Below, in pieces: positions 7,208-13,499 of a DNA stretch of 18,600 nucleotides. The stretch comes from VRUE01 sp035266685 (GTDB taxonomy: Bacteria > Actinomycetota > Thermoleophilia > Solirubrobacterales > 70-9). The notes under the pieces are model-generated. The model ran no database searches, had not been told where the DNA came from, and saw only the letters and a list, made by a program, of their open reading frames with translations. The stretch lies in NCBI GenBank assembly GCA_035266685.1, contig DATFMX010000129.1, forward strand, positions 1-18,600. The letters run 5' to 3'. A program made the position numbers and the translations under genes. Each line of letters begins with the position of its first letter. Position 1 is the first letter of the stretch.

Positions 7208-7262
7208 GCAGAGACCCTAGCGCCGACACAGGTCCGACCGCGCCAGGTGAGAGGGTCGCCCG

Positions 7263-8239
7263 ATGAAATTCATCGGCTTCGCCAGCGCCCTCGTCCTCTC
7301 CGCCGTCGCCCTGCTCGCCGGGGGCTGCGGCAGCTCCGGCTCCGACAGCAGCGGCGGCGGCTCGGACGCCTTCCGCGTCGGGCTCGAGGCGCCGCTCAGC
7401 GGCGAACAGTCGGTGCTCGGCGAGGGGATGCTGAAGGGCGCCGAAATGGCGGCGAGCAAGCGCAACGCCAAGGGCGGGATCCGCGGCAAGCGGGTCGAGG
7501 TCGTGCCGATCGACGACGCCGCCGATCCGGCGACCGGAGTCAAGGCCGCCAAGGCCGCGATCGAAGCAGGGCTCGACGGGATCGTCGGCCCCTACAACTC
7601 GGGCGTCGGAGTGGAGACGCTGCCGCTCTACATCAAGGCCGGCCTGACGCCGATCCGGCTGACCTCCGACCAGTCGACCAACGGCCTCGGCTTCACCCTG
7701 CACACGCCGATGTGGTCGAAAAGCTCGTCGCGGGCGAACCGGACGTCGTCTACGCCGCGGTCTACTTCCCCGAGGGCGGCCTGATCGCGAAGGAGATGCG
7801 GCAGGCCAAGGCCAAGCCGCAGTGCGTCGCCGACTACGCCTCCTACGACACCGGCTTCGTCGAAACCGCCGGCGTGGCGGCCGCGCAGGCCTGCCCGGTG
7901 GTCGGCGTGCCCGCGCCCCAGGACTTCTCCGGCGCCGCTTCCAGGGTCGCCGAATACGAAGAAGAATTCGGCAGCGAGCCCGGCACCTGGAGCCCCTACA
8001 CCTACGACTCGCTGAACTTCCTCGCCGACGGGGTCGAAAAGGCCGGCGGCACGGACGCGGCGAAGCTCGAAAAGACGCTCGACGGGGTCAAGGACTGGCC
8101 GGGCTGGACCGGCTCGGTGACGATCGACCCCCACAACGGCAACCGCCAGCCGGCAACCGTGGTGATCGTCGACACCGACAAGTCGGGGGCGCTGCATGTC
8201 GACGAGGCCTGGGCGAAGGCGGTCGGCGCGCCGTACTAG
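7263..8239 (+). pseudogene. ABC transporter substrate-binding lipoprotein (branched-chain amino acid type), broken by internal deletion and frameshift
   Basis: The N-terminal part has a lipoprotein signal (hydrophobic stretch, LAGGC, then a Ser/Gly linker) and the Peripla_BP_6 start FRVGLEAPLSGEQS through GIVGPYNSGVGVETLPLY to GLTPIRLTSDQSTNGLG. Near 7701-7712 homology switches from the frame of the ATG at 7263 to the frame one base earlier. It resumes at ADVVEKLVAGEPDVVYAA and runs to AWAKAVGAPY with stop at 8239. In intact family members about 60 residues lie between these two parts, and the total is near 390 residues. So about 190 bases, not a multiple of three, appear lost. In the original frame translation stops at 7784. 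A ribosome site GAGAGGG precedes the ATG. No permease or ATPase genes are adjacent, so it is an orphan. Confidence 0.75.
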
Positions 8240-8264
8240 CGGGCCTCGGCCGGACCCGAGCGGC

Positions 8265-8945
8265 TCAGACCGAGATCGTCACCGGGAAGGTCAGGACCCA
8301 GATCGCCGTGCCGGCGAAGATCAGATAGCCGAGCACGAGGACCGCGGAGCGCTGGCGCGGCGCCACCAGCTTGGTGCTGATCCCGGCGAAGAAGAGGGCC
8401 GCGGCGAACAGCACCACGGCCAGCACGTAGTTGTCGGAGCGCTGGTTGGACTGACGCGCTTCCGCCGTCGACTGTTCGGCCTCGCTGAGCAGCTTTTCGG
8501 ATTCGGCCTGGCTGGCGAGCTTGTAGACGGGCATCGCGAACGGCACCGGCGGAGCCTTCGGGTTGTGCAGCGGGTGGGTCGCGATCCAGGCGTGGACGGC
8601 GGGCTTGAATTCCTTGCGGAAGCGATCGAAGTAGAAGTTCGCGAGCCGCTGGTCCTTGGCCGCATAGGCGTTGACCCACTGGGTGAAGGTGAGGACGTCG
8701 ACCTGCTCGAACTGGCCCGCTTCGGTCGAGGCGCGCGTCGACTCGACCCGCGACGCGTTGGCGCGGCTGAAGTCGATCGCCTGCACGCCGCTCCAGCGGG
8801 CCGACTGGTAGGAGCTCCACGCCGTGGCGACGGCGGCGATCGCCAGGAGGACGGTCGCCAACAGCTCGAGATGCACGTGCAGCCGGTCGAACAGCCCGGG
8901 CGCTGCCGGGTCCGGCGTAGAGGAAGCGGGCTCGGTCGCCGACAT
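8265..8945 (-). CDS. Three-helix membrane protein, DUF4337-like (226 aa)
   Basis: Predicted layout: a short Pro-rich cytoplasmic N-terminus; one transmembrane helix at about 27-46; a long soluble, helical, charged middle (about 47-165) containing FDRFRKEFKPAVHAWIA and Glu/Gln-rich heptads; then two C-terminal helices at about 172-190 and 203-220. This arrangement (one helix, coiled-coil-like soluble section, two helices) resembles DUF4337-type proteins, a resemblance I hold loosely. The ATG at 8945 begins MSATEPASSTPD. The gene converges on the broken lipoprotein gene with 25 bp between stops and is divergent from the small plus-strand gene at 9012. Function unknown. Confidence 0.75.
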   Translation of the reverse strand: MSATEPASSTPDPAAPGLFDRLHVHLELLATVLLAIAAVATAWSSYQSARWSGVQAIDFSRANASRVESTRASTEAGQFEQVDVLTFTQWVNAYAAKDQRLANFYFDRFRKEFKPAVHAWIATHPLHNPKAPPVPFAMPVYKLASQAESEKLLSEAEQSTAEARQSNQRSDNYVLAVVLFAAALFFAGISTKLVAPRQRSAVLVLGYLIFAGTAIWVLTFPVTISV

Positions 8946-9011
8946 CGGCGGAGACTACCTCGCGCCCGCGGCGACGAGGCCGTCCGGCCGCATCGGGGAT
9001 GATGTCTGGAC

Positions 9012-9275
9012 ATGCAGCGGCCAGGCCAGGGAAAACGCACCGAACGCGGCGACTACGGCTGGGTGATCTCGTTCGGCTGCAAACCGGCCGGCGAGCTGCG
9101 CCGGCTCAAGGTCGACACCGACCCGTCCTCCGACACGAGCCCGATCGAGGTTCCCTGCGTCTGCGGCGAGGTCCACCGAGTGACCGTCTCCCCCTACCGG
9201 CGACGGCGCTCGGCCGACGAGCCCTTCGACCTAGAGGTCACCTCGCTCGACGAGCTACGCCCCGCGAAGGCCTGA
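9012..9275 (+). CDS. Small hypothetical protein with Cys motifs (87 aa)
   Basis: An 87-residue basic protein with Cys at FGCKP and a CVC pair in VPCVCGEVHRV, a possible metal site. Nearly every codon ends in G or C, matching real genes of the window, while opposing frames are less regular. The ATG at 9012 is taken because codon bias begins there; a nearby ATG at 8999 is in another frame. No family is recognised. The downstream region carries a hairpin plus T-run at 9470-9510 that could end its transcript. Confidence 0.55.
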   Translation: MQRPGQGKRTERGDYGWVISFGCKPAGELRRLKVDTDPSSDTSPIEVPCVCGEVHRVTVSPYRRRRSADEPFDLEVTSLDELRPAKA

Positions 9276-9327
9276 GTTCGTAACCGGCCGGGACCGGCCG
9301 TACGTCACGATGCGGCCCGCCCGGATC

Positions 9328-9520
9328 CGGGCGCTGCACGATTCGCTTGATCCTGATCTTCTGGCGGCCGAAATCCCACGGGCATCACCTGCTGCTCGCG
9401 GACGACCAGAATCCGCTTCTCGATCGCGGGAGCCGCGATCAACTCAACCGTTGCCTCTTCTGTGTCGAGCCGGCCATCTGAGAATCATCTCAGATCGGCC
9501 GGACGTTTTTGTCTACATCG
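9328..9520 (+). repeat. Direct repeat, copy A (193 bp)
   Basis: From CGGGCGCTGCACGAT to TGTCTACATCG this block matches 10560-10753 with four substitutions and one missing T, about 97% identity, in the same orientation and 1232 bp away. On the minus strand it holds the same short ORF start as copy B (ATG at 9477), but the missing T near 9458 shifts the frame and gives a stop after about a dozen codons. The region from 9276 to here contains no other gene. Confidence 0.9.
9470..9510 (+). terminator. Hairpin followed by T5, probable Rho-independent terminator
   Basis: CCGGCCATCTGAGA (9470-9483) pairs with TCTCAGATCGGCCGG (9488-9502) around an ATCA loop with one bulged base. GGACG-type sequence and TTTTT at 9506-9510 follow. 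It reads as an intrinsic terminator on the plus strand. Seen from the minus strand, the inner ATCTGAGA-TGAT-TCTCAGAT palindrome sits right at a possible ATG and could be an operator instead. The copy at 10703-10735 keeps the stem but has TTGTT in place of the T-run. Confidence 0.5.
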
Positions 9521-9521
9521 C

Positions 9522-9549
9522 CTTAGCCGGACGGTATTTGAACCATGAG
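9522..9549 (+). repeat. 28-bp link repeat, copy a
   Basis: This stretch, directly after the 193-bp block, matches 10517-10544 at 24 of 28 positions. In both copies GCGCTGCA follows after exactly 18 further bases. On the minus strand it contains GGTTCAAAT, the T-loop consensus of tRNA, followed by a tRNA-end-like CCGGCTA. It may be a degenerate tRNA 3' end or an attachment-like sequence. It ends just before the antitoxin stop at 9576. Confidence 0.6.
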
Positions 9550-9575
9550 AATGTCGACTGCATCGGAGCGCTGCA

Positions 9576-9977
9576 TCAAGCGGCGGCGAGTTCTGGCGCG
9601 GGTGCGACTTCGCGTTCTGCCTCCTCGTCGGGGACCTGACGCTCGATACCGATCAGCAGCTCCTCGTCCAGCACCGCGAGGATGCGCTTCAACACGGGGA
9701 TCGTCGGCATGTGATCGCCGCCCTCGACTTTCGAGATGAAGGAATGCGAGGTCCCCCCTCGCTCGGCGACCTCTTTCTGGGTCAGGTCAAGCTCGTAGCG
9801 CCGCTCACGGATATGGGCGGCGATCCAGTTCCGCTCGCGCAGCTCGCGGATCGCCGCGTACTCGTCGCGGGCCTCGCGGTACTCCTCGCTTTCACGTGCG
9901 AGCTCTCGGGCTGAGTCGGCCGCCGGCTCGCCGACCGGGCTGATGGCGTTTCCGTGCTCTTGGGCGTCTCTGGGCAT
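9576..9977 (-). CDS. XRE-family HTH antitoxin (133 aa)
   Basis: A helix-turn-helix of the Cro/C1 (XRE) type spans about residues 52-108: IRERRYELDLTQKEVAERGG, then SHSFISKVEGGDHMPTIPVLKRILAVLD. The N-terminal 50 residues are acidic and helical (ELARESEEYREARDEY) and may contact the toxin. The C-terminus is an acidic Ala/Pro tail. It lies 26 bp downstream of a RelE/HigB-like toxin gene in the same direction, the toxin-first order of HigBA-type modules, so antitoxin and autorepressor is the natural role. The ATG at 9977 follows a palindrome (9986-10003) likely to be its operator. It is inserted between direct repeats with the toxin. Confidence 0.82.
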   Translation of the reverse strand: MPRDAQEHGNAISPVGEPAADSARELARESEEYREARDEYAAIRELRERNWIAAHIRERRYELDLTQKEVAERGGTSHSFISKVEGGDHMPTIPVLKRILAVLDEELLIGIERQVPDEEAEREVAPAPELAAA

Positions 9978-9985
9978 GCGGAGAG

Positions 9986-10003
9986 TTTATCCAAAGAGAT
10001 AAA
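9986..10003. promoter_or_regulatory. Candidate operator palindrome between toxin and antitoxin
   Basis: TTTATC, then six bases, then GATAAA form a perfect AT-rich inverted repeat in otherwise GC-rich DNA. It fills most of the 26-bp gap between the toxin stop (10004-10006) and the antitoxin ATG (9977). Such spacing suits binding by the XRE antitoxin dimer and an internal antitoxin promoter. Confidence 0.45.
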
Positions 10004-10348
10004 TCATGTGTTTTGCGACCTCTGCCGTGGCGCGTCCCGGCCGGCAGCGCGCGGCGGGACTCGAGGCGTGGTGTTCATACGGTGTCTGAAGTCGGCCATA
10101 CGTCGTTGTGCCAAGACCTGGTCGCTGACCGGCACCGCACCCGTCTTCTTCGCAAATGCCTGAAGGAGGACGATGAGGCTGCCGGAGCGCTGGTAGAGCA
10201 CTCGGTAGCGGGTGCGCCCAAACCGAACTCGCAGCTCCCGCAACTCACCGCGGACCTGGGAGGTGATCGGAAACTCGGGGGGCGGGGAGTCGACCGCTCT
10301 CCCACTGAGGTGCTGCTCGATGTATTCGTAGATCTTGGCTGCATGCAC
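10004..10348 (-). CDS. HigB/RelE-like toxin (phage Gp49-like), possibly with a damaged start
   Basis: The core resembles the Gp49-like/HigB family of ribosome-dependent mRNA interferases: ELRELRVRFGRTRYRVLYQR, then SLIVLLQAFAKKTGAVP, and ALAQRR-like VLAQRRMADFRHRM. The GTG at 10348 is the first usable start, but family similarity extends 21 codons further upstream (about 10349-10411: VHYRDRRGVEPVASFIRALP). That extension contains the usual first strand. No ATG, GTG, TTG or CTG lies in frame between it and the stop at 10437-10439. So either translation begins at GTG 10348 and lacks strand one, or an unusual codon is used, or the start has been lost. The C-terminal 25 residues are an Arg/Pro-rich extension. 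Confidence 0.7.
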   Translation of the reverse strand: MHAAKIYEYIEQHLSGRAVDSPPPEFPITSQVRGELRELRVRFGRTRYRVLYQRSGSLIVLLQAFAKKTGAVPVSDQVLAQRRMADFRHRMNTTPRVPPRAAGRDAPRQRSQNT

Positions 10349-10483
10349 TCTTGGGAGGGCTCGGATGAACGAGGCAACCGGTTCGACACCCCGTCGGTCG
10401 CGATAGTGGACAGCTTGGGTTCGTGAGATGCGCGGTTAAGCCGCCAGATCCGGAACCTCTCCCCCGCCAGACGCAGGTAGAAG

Positions 10484-10514
10484 GATTTGAGGTCGCAAAT
10501 TGCGACCTCAAATC
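10484..10514. promoter_or_regulatory. 31-bp near-perfect palindrome upstream of the TA module (ORF6N-remnant or operator)
   Basis: GATTTGAGGTCGCAA (10484-10498), a central A, and TTGCGACCTCAAATC (10500-10514) are perfect 15-base arms. Read as protein it gives DLRSQFATSN on the minus strand and DLRSQIATSN on the plus strand. LRSQ(I/F)ATSN is a conserved segment of ORF6N-domain proteins. The palindrome is about 135 bp upstream of the toxin GTG and could equally be a regulatory site of the module. Confidence 0.5.
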
Positions 10515-10516
10515 GG

Positions 10517-10544
10517 CCTAACTGGACGGTATTTGCACCATGAG
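10517..10544 (+). repeat. 28-bp link repeat, copy b
   Basis: It matches 9522-9549 at 24 of 28 bases, with the same 18-base spacing to the following GCGCTGCA. It sits between the 31-bp palindrome and the second large repeat, which starts at 10560. Confidence 0.6.
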
Positions 10545-10548
10545 GCGG

Positions 10549-10710
10549 CTACCCGAATTCGGGCGCTGCACGATCCGCTTGATCCTGATCTTCTGGCGGC
10601 CGAAATCCCACGGGCATCGCCTGCTGCTCGCGGACGACCAGAATCCGCTTCTCGATCGCGGGAGCCGCGATCAACTCAACCGCTGCCTCTTTCTGTGTCG
10701 AGCCGGCCAT
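10549..10710 (-). pseudogene. ORF6N-domain-like N-terminal remnant (53 aa)
   Basis: The ATG at 10710 opens MAGSTQKEAAVELIAAPAIE, followed by KRILVVREQQAM, then an unrelated stretch to a stop at 10549. ORF6N (phage-type DNA-binding) proteins begin with a segment like IEKRILVIRGQRVM, so this looks like the first third of such a gene. The expected next motif (LDRDLAELYGV) is missing. The later family motif LRSQFATSN occurs downstream on the same strand at 10513-10487 but in another context. I infer a decayed ORF6N gene. It starts 41 bases beyond the 3' end of tRNA-Pro. A second, frameshifted copy lies in the repeat at 9328-9520. Confidence 0.45.
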
Positions 10711-10753
10711 CTGAGAATCATCTCAGATCGGCCGGACGTTGTTGTCTACATCG
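10560..10753 (+). repeat. Direct repeat, copy B (194 bp), abutting tRNA-Pro
   Basis: This block matches 9328-9520 at about 97%. Its last three bases overlap the 3' end of the minus-strand tRNA-Pro gene (10751-10824). It includes the hairpin 10703-10735 and the ORF6N-like start. Confidence 0.9.
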
Positions 10754-10824
10754 GGGAGACAGGATTTGAACCTGCGACCGCTCGGCCCCCAGCCGAGTGC
10801 GCTACCAGACTGCGCCACTCCCCG
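10751..10824 (-). tRNA. tRNA-Pro (anticodon GGG)
   Basis: On the minus strand a complete cloverleaf of 74 nt can be folded: acceptor CGGGGAG/CTCCCCG with A73; D-arm GCGC/GCGC; anticodon stem CTCGG/CCGAG with loop CTGGGGG (anticodon GGG at 34-36); T-arm GCAGG/CCTGT with loop TTCAAAT. CCA is not encoded. It is divergent from tRNA-Gly with 77 bp between them. Confidence 0.95.
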
Positions 10825-10901
10825 TGGCTGTTCCGCATTCTGACGGATTCCGGCAAACTGTCGAGGCGCCGGGGGTCGCATGCGGGAGGCGACTCGCTCA
10901 G

Positions 10902-10972
10902 GCGGCGGTAGCTCAACGGTAGAGCCTCAGCCTTCCAAGCTGATGACGCGGGTTCGATTCCCGTCCGCCGCT
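10902..10972 (+). tRNA. tRNA-Gly (anticodon UCC)
   Basis: A complete 71-nt cloverleaf: acceptor GCGGCGG/CCGCCGC with T73; D-stem GCTC/GAGC; anticodon stem TCAGC/GCTGA with loop CTTCCAA (anticodon TCC); T-stem GCGGG/CCCGT with loop TTCGATT. CCA is not encoded. The alpha/beta hydrolase ATG follows 40 bp downstream on the same strand. Confidence 0.95.
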
Positions 10973-11012
10973 CTAATCTCACGTTTCGCCGCGCCCGCCC
11001 GTTGTTTGGGCC

Positions 11013-11912
11013 ATGACACGGGAGGACCTCACGTTCGGCGTCGGCGGCGACGCCTGCGCGGCTTGGCTGTACCGGCCGGCCGGTGCGGCGACCGCGGGCG
11101 TGCCGATCGTCGCGATGGCCCACGGTCTCTCGGGCACGCGGCGCGACCGGCTCGGGCCATTCGCCGAGCGCTTTGCCGATGCGGGCCTCGCCGCCCTGGT
11201 CTTCGACCACCGCGGTTTCGGCGACAGCGGCGGCGAGCGCGACCTCTTCCTCCCCGCTCGCCAGCTCGAGGACTGGCGCGGCGCGATCGCCTTCGCCCGG
11301 TCGCTGCCGGGAATCGACCCGCGCCGAGTCGCCACCTTCGGCTCCTCGATGGGAGGCGGCAACGCGCTGGCTGCGGCGGCGTCGGACCCGGACATCGCCG
11401 CGGTCGTCAGCCAGGTCCCCTTCCTCGACATCTGGGGCCAGGCACACCGTTCGCCGCTCGGGGTGACGGCGCGGGCGCTGCTCGCCGCCGTCCGCGGCGG
11501 ACACCTCCCCATCGTCGGCCAACCCGACGAGGCGGCGTTCATCAACGCGCCCGGCGGCGAGCAGGGATGGCGCCGCGTCGTCGCCGGCGGCGAGGACTCG
11601 CGCTGGCGCAACCGCGCCTCGGCGCGCTGGCTGCTCGGGCGCCCCTACCGACCCGCGCGCCACGCCGCGAGGTTGCACTGTCCGTGGCTGCTCTGCCTCG
11701 GCGAGGCCGACCGCGTCGCCCGTCCCGGCCCGGCGATCACGGCCGCGCGGCGGGCACCGCATGGCGAGCTGCGCACCTACTCGGGCGTCGATCACTTCGA
11801 CATCTACGCCGGCCCCGAGTTCGAGGCTGTCGTCGCCGATGAGATCGAGTTCCTGCGTCGGCACCTACTCGCCGCGGACGACACGACCGCGGTCGAGGTT
11901 TCGACCGCATAG
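11013..11912 (+). CDS. Alpha/beta hydrolase, dienelactone-hydrolase-like (299 aa)
   Basis: It has HGLSGTR (37-43) as oxyanion loop, DHRGFGDSGG (65-74), nucleophile elbow FGSSMGGG with Ser112, acid Asp233 in LGEADRVA, and His261 in SGVDHFDIY. The arrangement fits serine hydrolases of the DUF1100/acyl-peptidase-like or dienelactone hydrolase group; the substrate is unknown. The ATG at 11013 begins MTREDLTFGVGG, directly before the first beta strand. It lies 40 bp after tRNA-Gly with no clear ribosome site. The last eight codons and the stop lie inside the 45-nt palindrome copy 2 (11888-11932), so its C-terminal AVEVSTA is repeat-encoded. It converges on the carboxyltransferase gene. Confidence 0.85.
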   Translation: MTREDLTFGVGGDACAAWLYRPAGAATAGVPIVAMAHGLSGTRRDRLGPFAERFADAGLAALVFDHRGFGDSGGERDLFLPARQLEDWRGAIAFARSLPGIDPRRVATFGSSMGGGNALAAAASDPDIAAVVSQVPFLDIWGQAHRSPLGVTARALLAAVRGGHLPIVGQPDEAAFINAPGGEQGWRRVVAGGEDSRWRNRASARWLLGRPYRPARHAARLHCPWLLCLGEADRVARPGPAITAARRAPHGELRTYSGVDHFDIYAGPEFEAVVADEIEFLRRHLLAADDTTAVEVSTA

Positions 11913-11932
11913 CGACGAAAAGCTCTACCGCG
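11888..11932 (-). repeat. 45-nt imperfect palindrome, copy 2
   Basis: Read on the minus strand it matches copy 1 (5760-5804) at 38 of 45 positions, including an uninterrupted 16-base ATGCGGTCGAAACCTC. It fills the gap between convergent genes. It contains the stop of the upstream hydrolase (11910-11912) and ends exactly before the stop codon of the carboxyltransferase (11933-11935). A bidirectional terminator role is plausible. Confidence 0.65.
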
Positions 11933-13498
11933 CTACCAGGCGTCGACGATGCGTCTCGCGGGCGCCGGCCCGCGCTCGGGCCCGGCGTGCGCGCCGCCAG
12001 CCGCCAGGGTCGAGGCGATCAGTCCGCGGGTCTCGGCCGGGTCGACGACGTCGTCGAGCTCGAACAGGGTCGCCGCGTTGAGCGCCTTCGCGTTCTCGGT
12101 CGCCGCCGCGGTCAGCTCGCGCACCCGCTGCTCGCGCTCGTCCTCGTCGGCGATCTGCTCCAGCTCCTTGCGTAGCGCCAGCCGCACCGCACCCTCCAGC
12201 CCCATCGGGCCGAGATGGGCGCTCGGCCACGCCACCGTCAGCAACGGCTCGTGCAGGCTGCCGCCGGTCATCGCCTGCGCGCCGAGGCCGTAGCCGCGGC
12301 GCAGGATCACTGCGACGAGCGGCACCCGCAGCGCCGCCCCGCCGAGCAGCAGGCGCGAGGCGTGGCGCACCAGCCCGGTCGCCTCGGCCTCGGGCCCGAC
12401 CATCATCCCCGGCGTGTCGACCAGCGAGACCACGGGCAGACCGAAGGCATCGCAGAGTTGCAGGAAGCGGGCCGCCTTGTCGGCGGCGTCGCTGGTGATC
12501 GCGCCGGCCATGTGGCGCGTGTCGTTGGCGAGGAAGCCGAGCGGGCGGCCCTCGATCCGCGCCAGCGCCGTCACCATCTCCGGCGCAAAGCGCTCGCGCA
12601 GGAAGGTGACCGAGCCGGCGTCGGCCAGCGTCTCGATCACCGGCGCGACCGGATAGGCGCGCCGCTCGCGCTCCGGCACGATCTCGCGCAGCGGCGCCTG
12701 GTCGGGCTCCTCGCCGGGCGGCGTCGCCCCCTGGAAGTAGGCGAGCAGGCGCTTCGTCGCCACCACCGCCTCGCGCTCGTCGGCGACCGCCAGGTCGACG
12801 ACCCCGTTGCGGGTCTGCATCTCCAGCGGCCCGACCTCGTCGGGGTCGACCTCGCCCAGGCCGCCGCCGGCGATCATCGCCGGCCCGCCCATCCCGAGCG
12901 AGACGTTCTCGGTGGCGACGATCAGGTCCGAGCAGCCGGCGAGCACCGCGTTGCCGGCGAAGCAGCGGCCGGCGACGATGGCGATCCGCGGCGCCAGGCC
13001 CGAGAGCCGCGCCCAGAGCGCGAAGGCCCGCGTGTCGAGCGCCGAGACGACCGGGTAGTCGGTGTCGCCGGGCCGCCCTCCGCCGCCCTCGGCGAAGAGC
13101 ACGGTCGGCAACCGCATCCGCTCGATCAGCTCGAACAGGCGGTCCTTCTTGCGGTGCCCGAGCGCCCCCTGCGTGCCGGCGAGCACCGTGTAGTCGTAGG
13201 AAAGCACGGCGCAGGCGGCGCGCTCGCCGAACAGCTCGCCGTTGACCCGCGCCGTGCCGCCGATCAACCCGTCGGCCGGCGTCCGCGCGATCAGCTCCTC
13301 GAGCTCGCGCCGCCCCCGCTGCGCGGCGATCGCGAAGCGCCCGTACTCGACGAAGGAGCCGGCGTCGACCAGGTCCTCGACGTTCTCCCGCGCCGTCCGC
13401 CCACCGGCATCGTGCCGACGCCGCACCGCCTCGGGACGCGCCTCGTCGCGAGTCAGCGCCGCACGGCGCCGCAGCTCGGCGAGGTCGTCGCGTTCCAA
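11933..13498 (-). CDS. Acyl-CoA carboxylase beta subunit (carboxyltransferase, 521 aa)
   Basis: The product has tandem crotonase-fold carboxyltransferase domains as in biotin-dependent acyl-CoA carboxylase beta subunits, which move carboxyl from biotin to acyl-CoA. The N-domain starts LAELRRRAALTRDEARPEAV and contains RTARENVEDLVDAGSFVEYG, ADGLIGGTARVNG and the oxyanion-type AEGGGGRPGD. The C-domain has LVDTPGMMVGPEAEATGL, RRGYGLGAQAMTGGS and AHLGPMGLEGAVRLA. Length is normal. The acyl-CoA used (propionyl, acetyl or other) cannot be read, and no biotin carboxylase subunit is nearby. I start at TTG 13498, where homology begins. This is one base after the tRNA-Trp-like 3' end with no ribosome site; the frame stays open through the tRNA to 13552, but those residues are tRNA sequence. 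Confidence 0.82.
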   Translation of the reverse strand: MERDDLAELRRRAALTRDEARPEAVRRRHDAGGRTARENVEDLVDAGSFVEYGRFAIAAQRGRRELEELIARTPADGLIGGTARVNGELFGERAACAVLSYDYTVLAGTQGALGHRKKDRLFELIERMRLPTVLFAEGGGGRPGDTDYPVVSALDTRAFALWARLSGLAPRIAIVAGRCFAGNAVLAGCSDLIVATENVSLGMGGPAMIAGGGLGEVDPDEVGPLEMQTRNGVVDLAVADEREAVVATKRLLAYFQGATPPGEEPDQAPLREIVPERERRAYPVAPVIETLADAGSVTFLRERFAPEMVTALARIEGRPLGFLANDTRHMAGAITSDAADKAARFLQLCDAFGLPVVSLVDTPGMMVGPEAEATGLVRHASRLLLGGAALRVPLVAVILRRGYGLGAQAMTGGSLHEPLLTVAWPSAHLGPMGLEGAVRLALRKELEQIADEDEREQRVRELTAAATENAKALNAATLFELDDVVDPAETRGLIASTLAAGGAHAGPERGPAPARRIVDAW

Positions 13499-13499
13499 G

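Noticed and set aside
6014..7700. Long plus-strand open frame reaching into the lipoprotein C-terminal part
   Set aside because: It is the antisense of the Nudix and alpha/beta hydrolase genes. Only the section after about 7703 matches the binding protein.
8240..8264. CTCGG/CCGAG hairpin between convergent genes
   Set aside because: A five-pair stem is expected by chance in DNA this GC-rich.
10245..10511. Minus-strand frame starting RSQFATSN as a complete gene
   Set aside because: After the ORF6N-like start it runs out of frame through the toxin region with no family features. It is treated as a remnant.
10746..11864. Long minus-strand open frame across two tRNA genes and opposite the hydrolase
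   Set aside because: It reads tRNA genes as protein (GSNPVSPM-type artefact) and is a shadow of the plus-strand hydrolase with its Ser-Asp-His triad.
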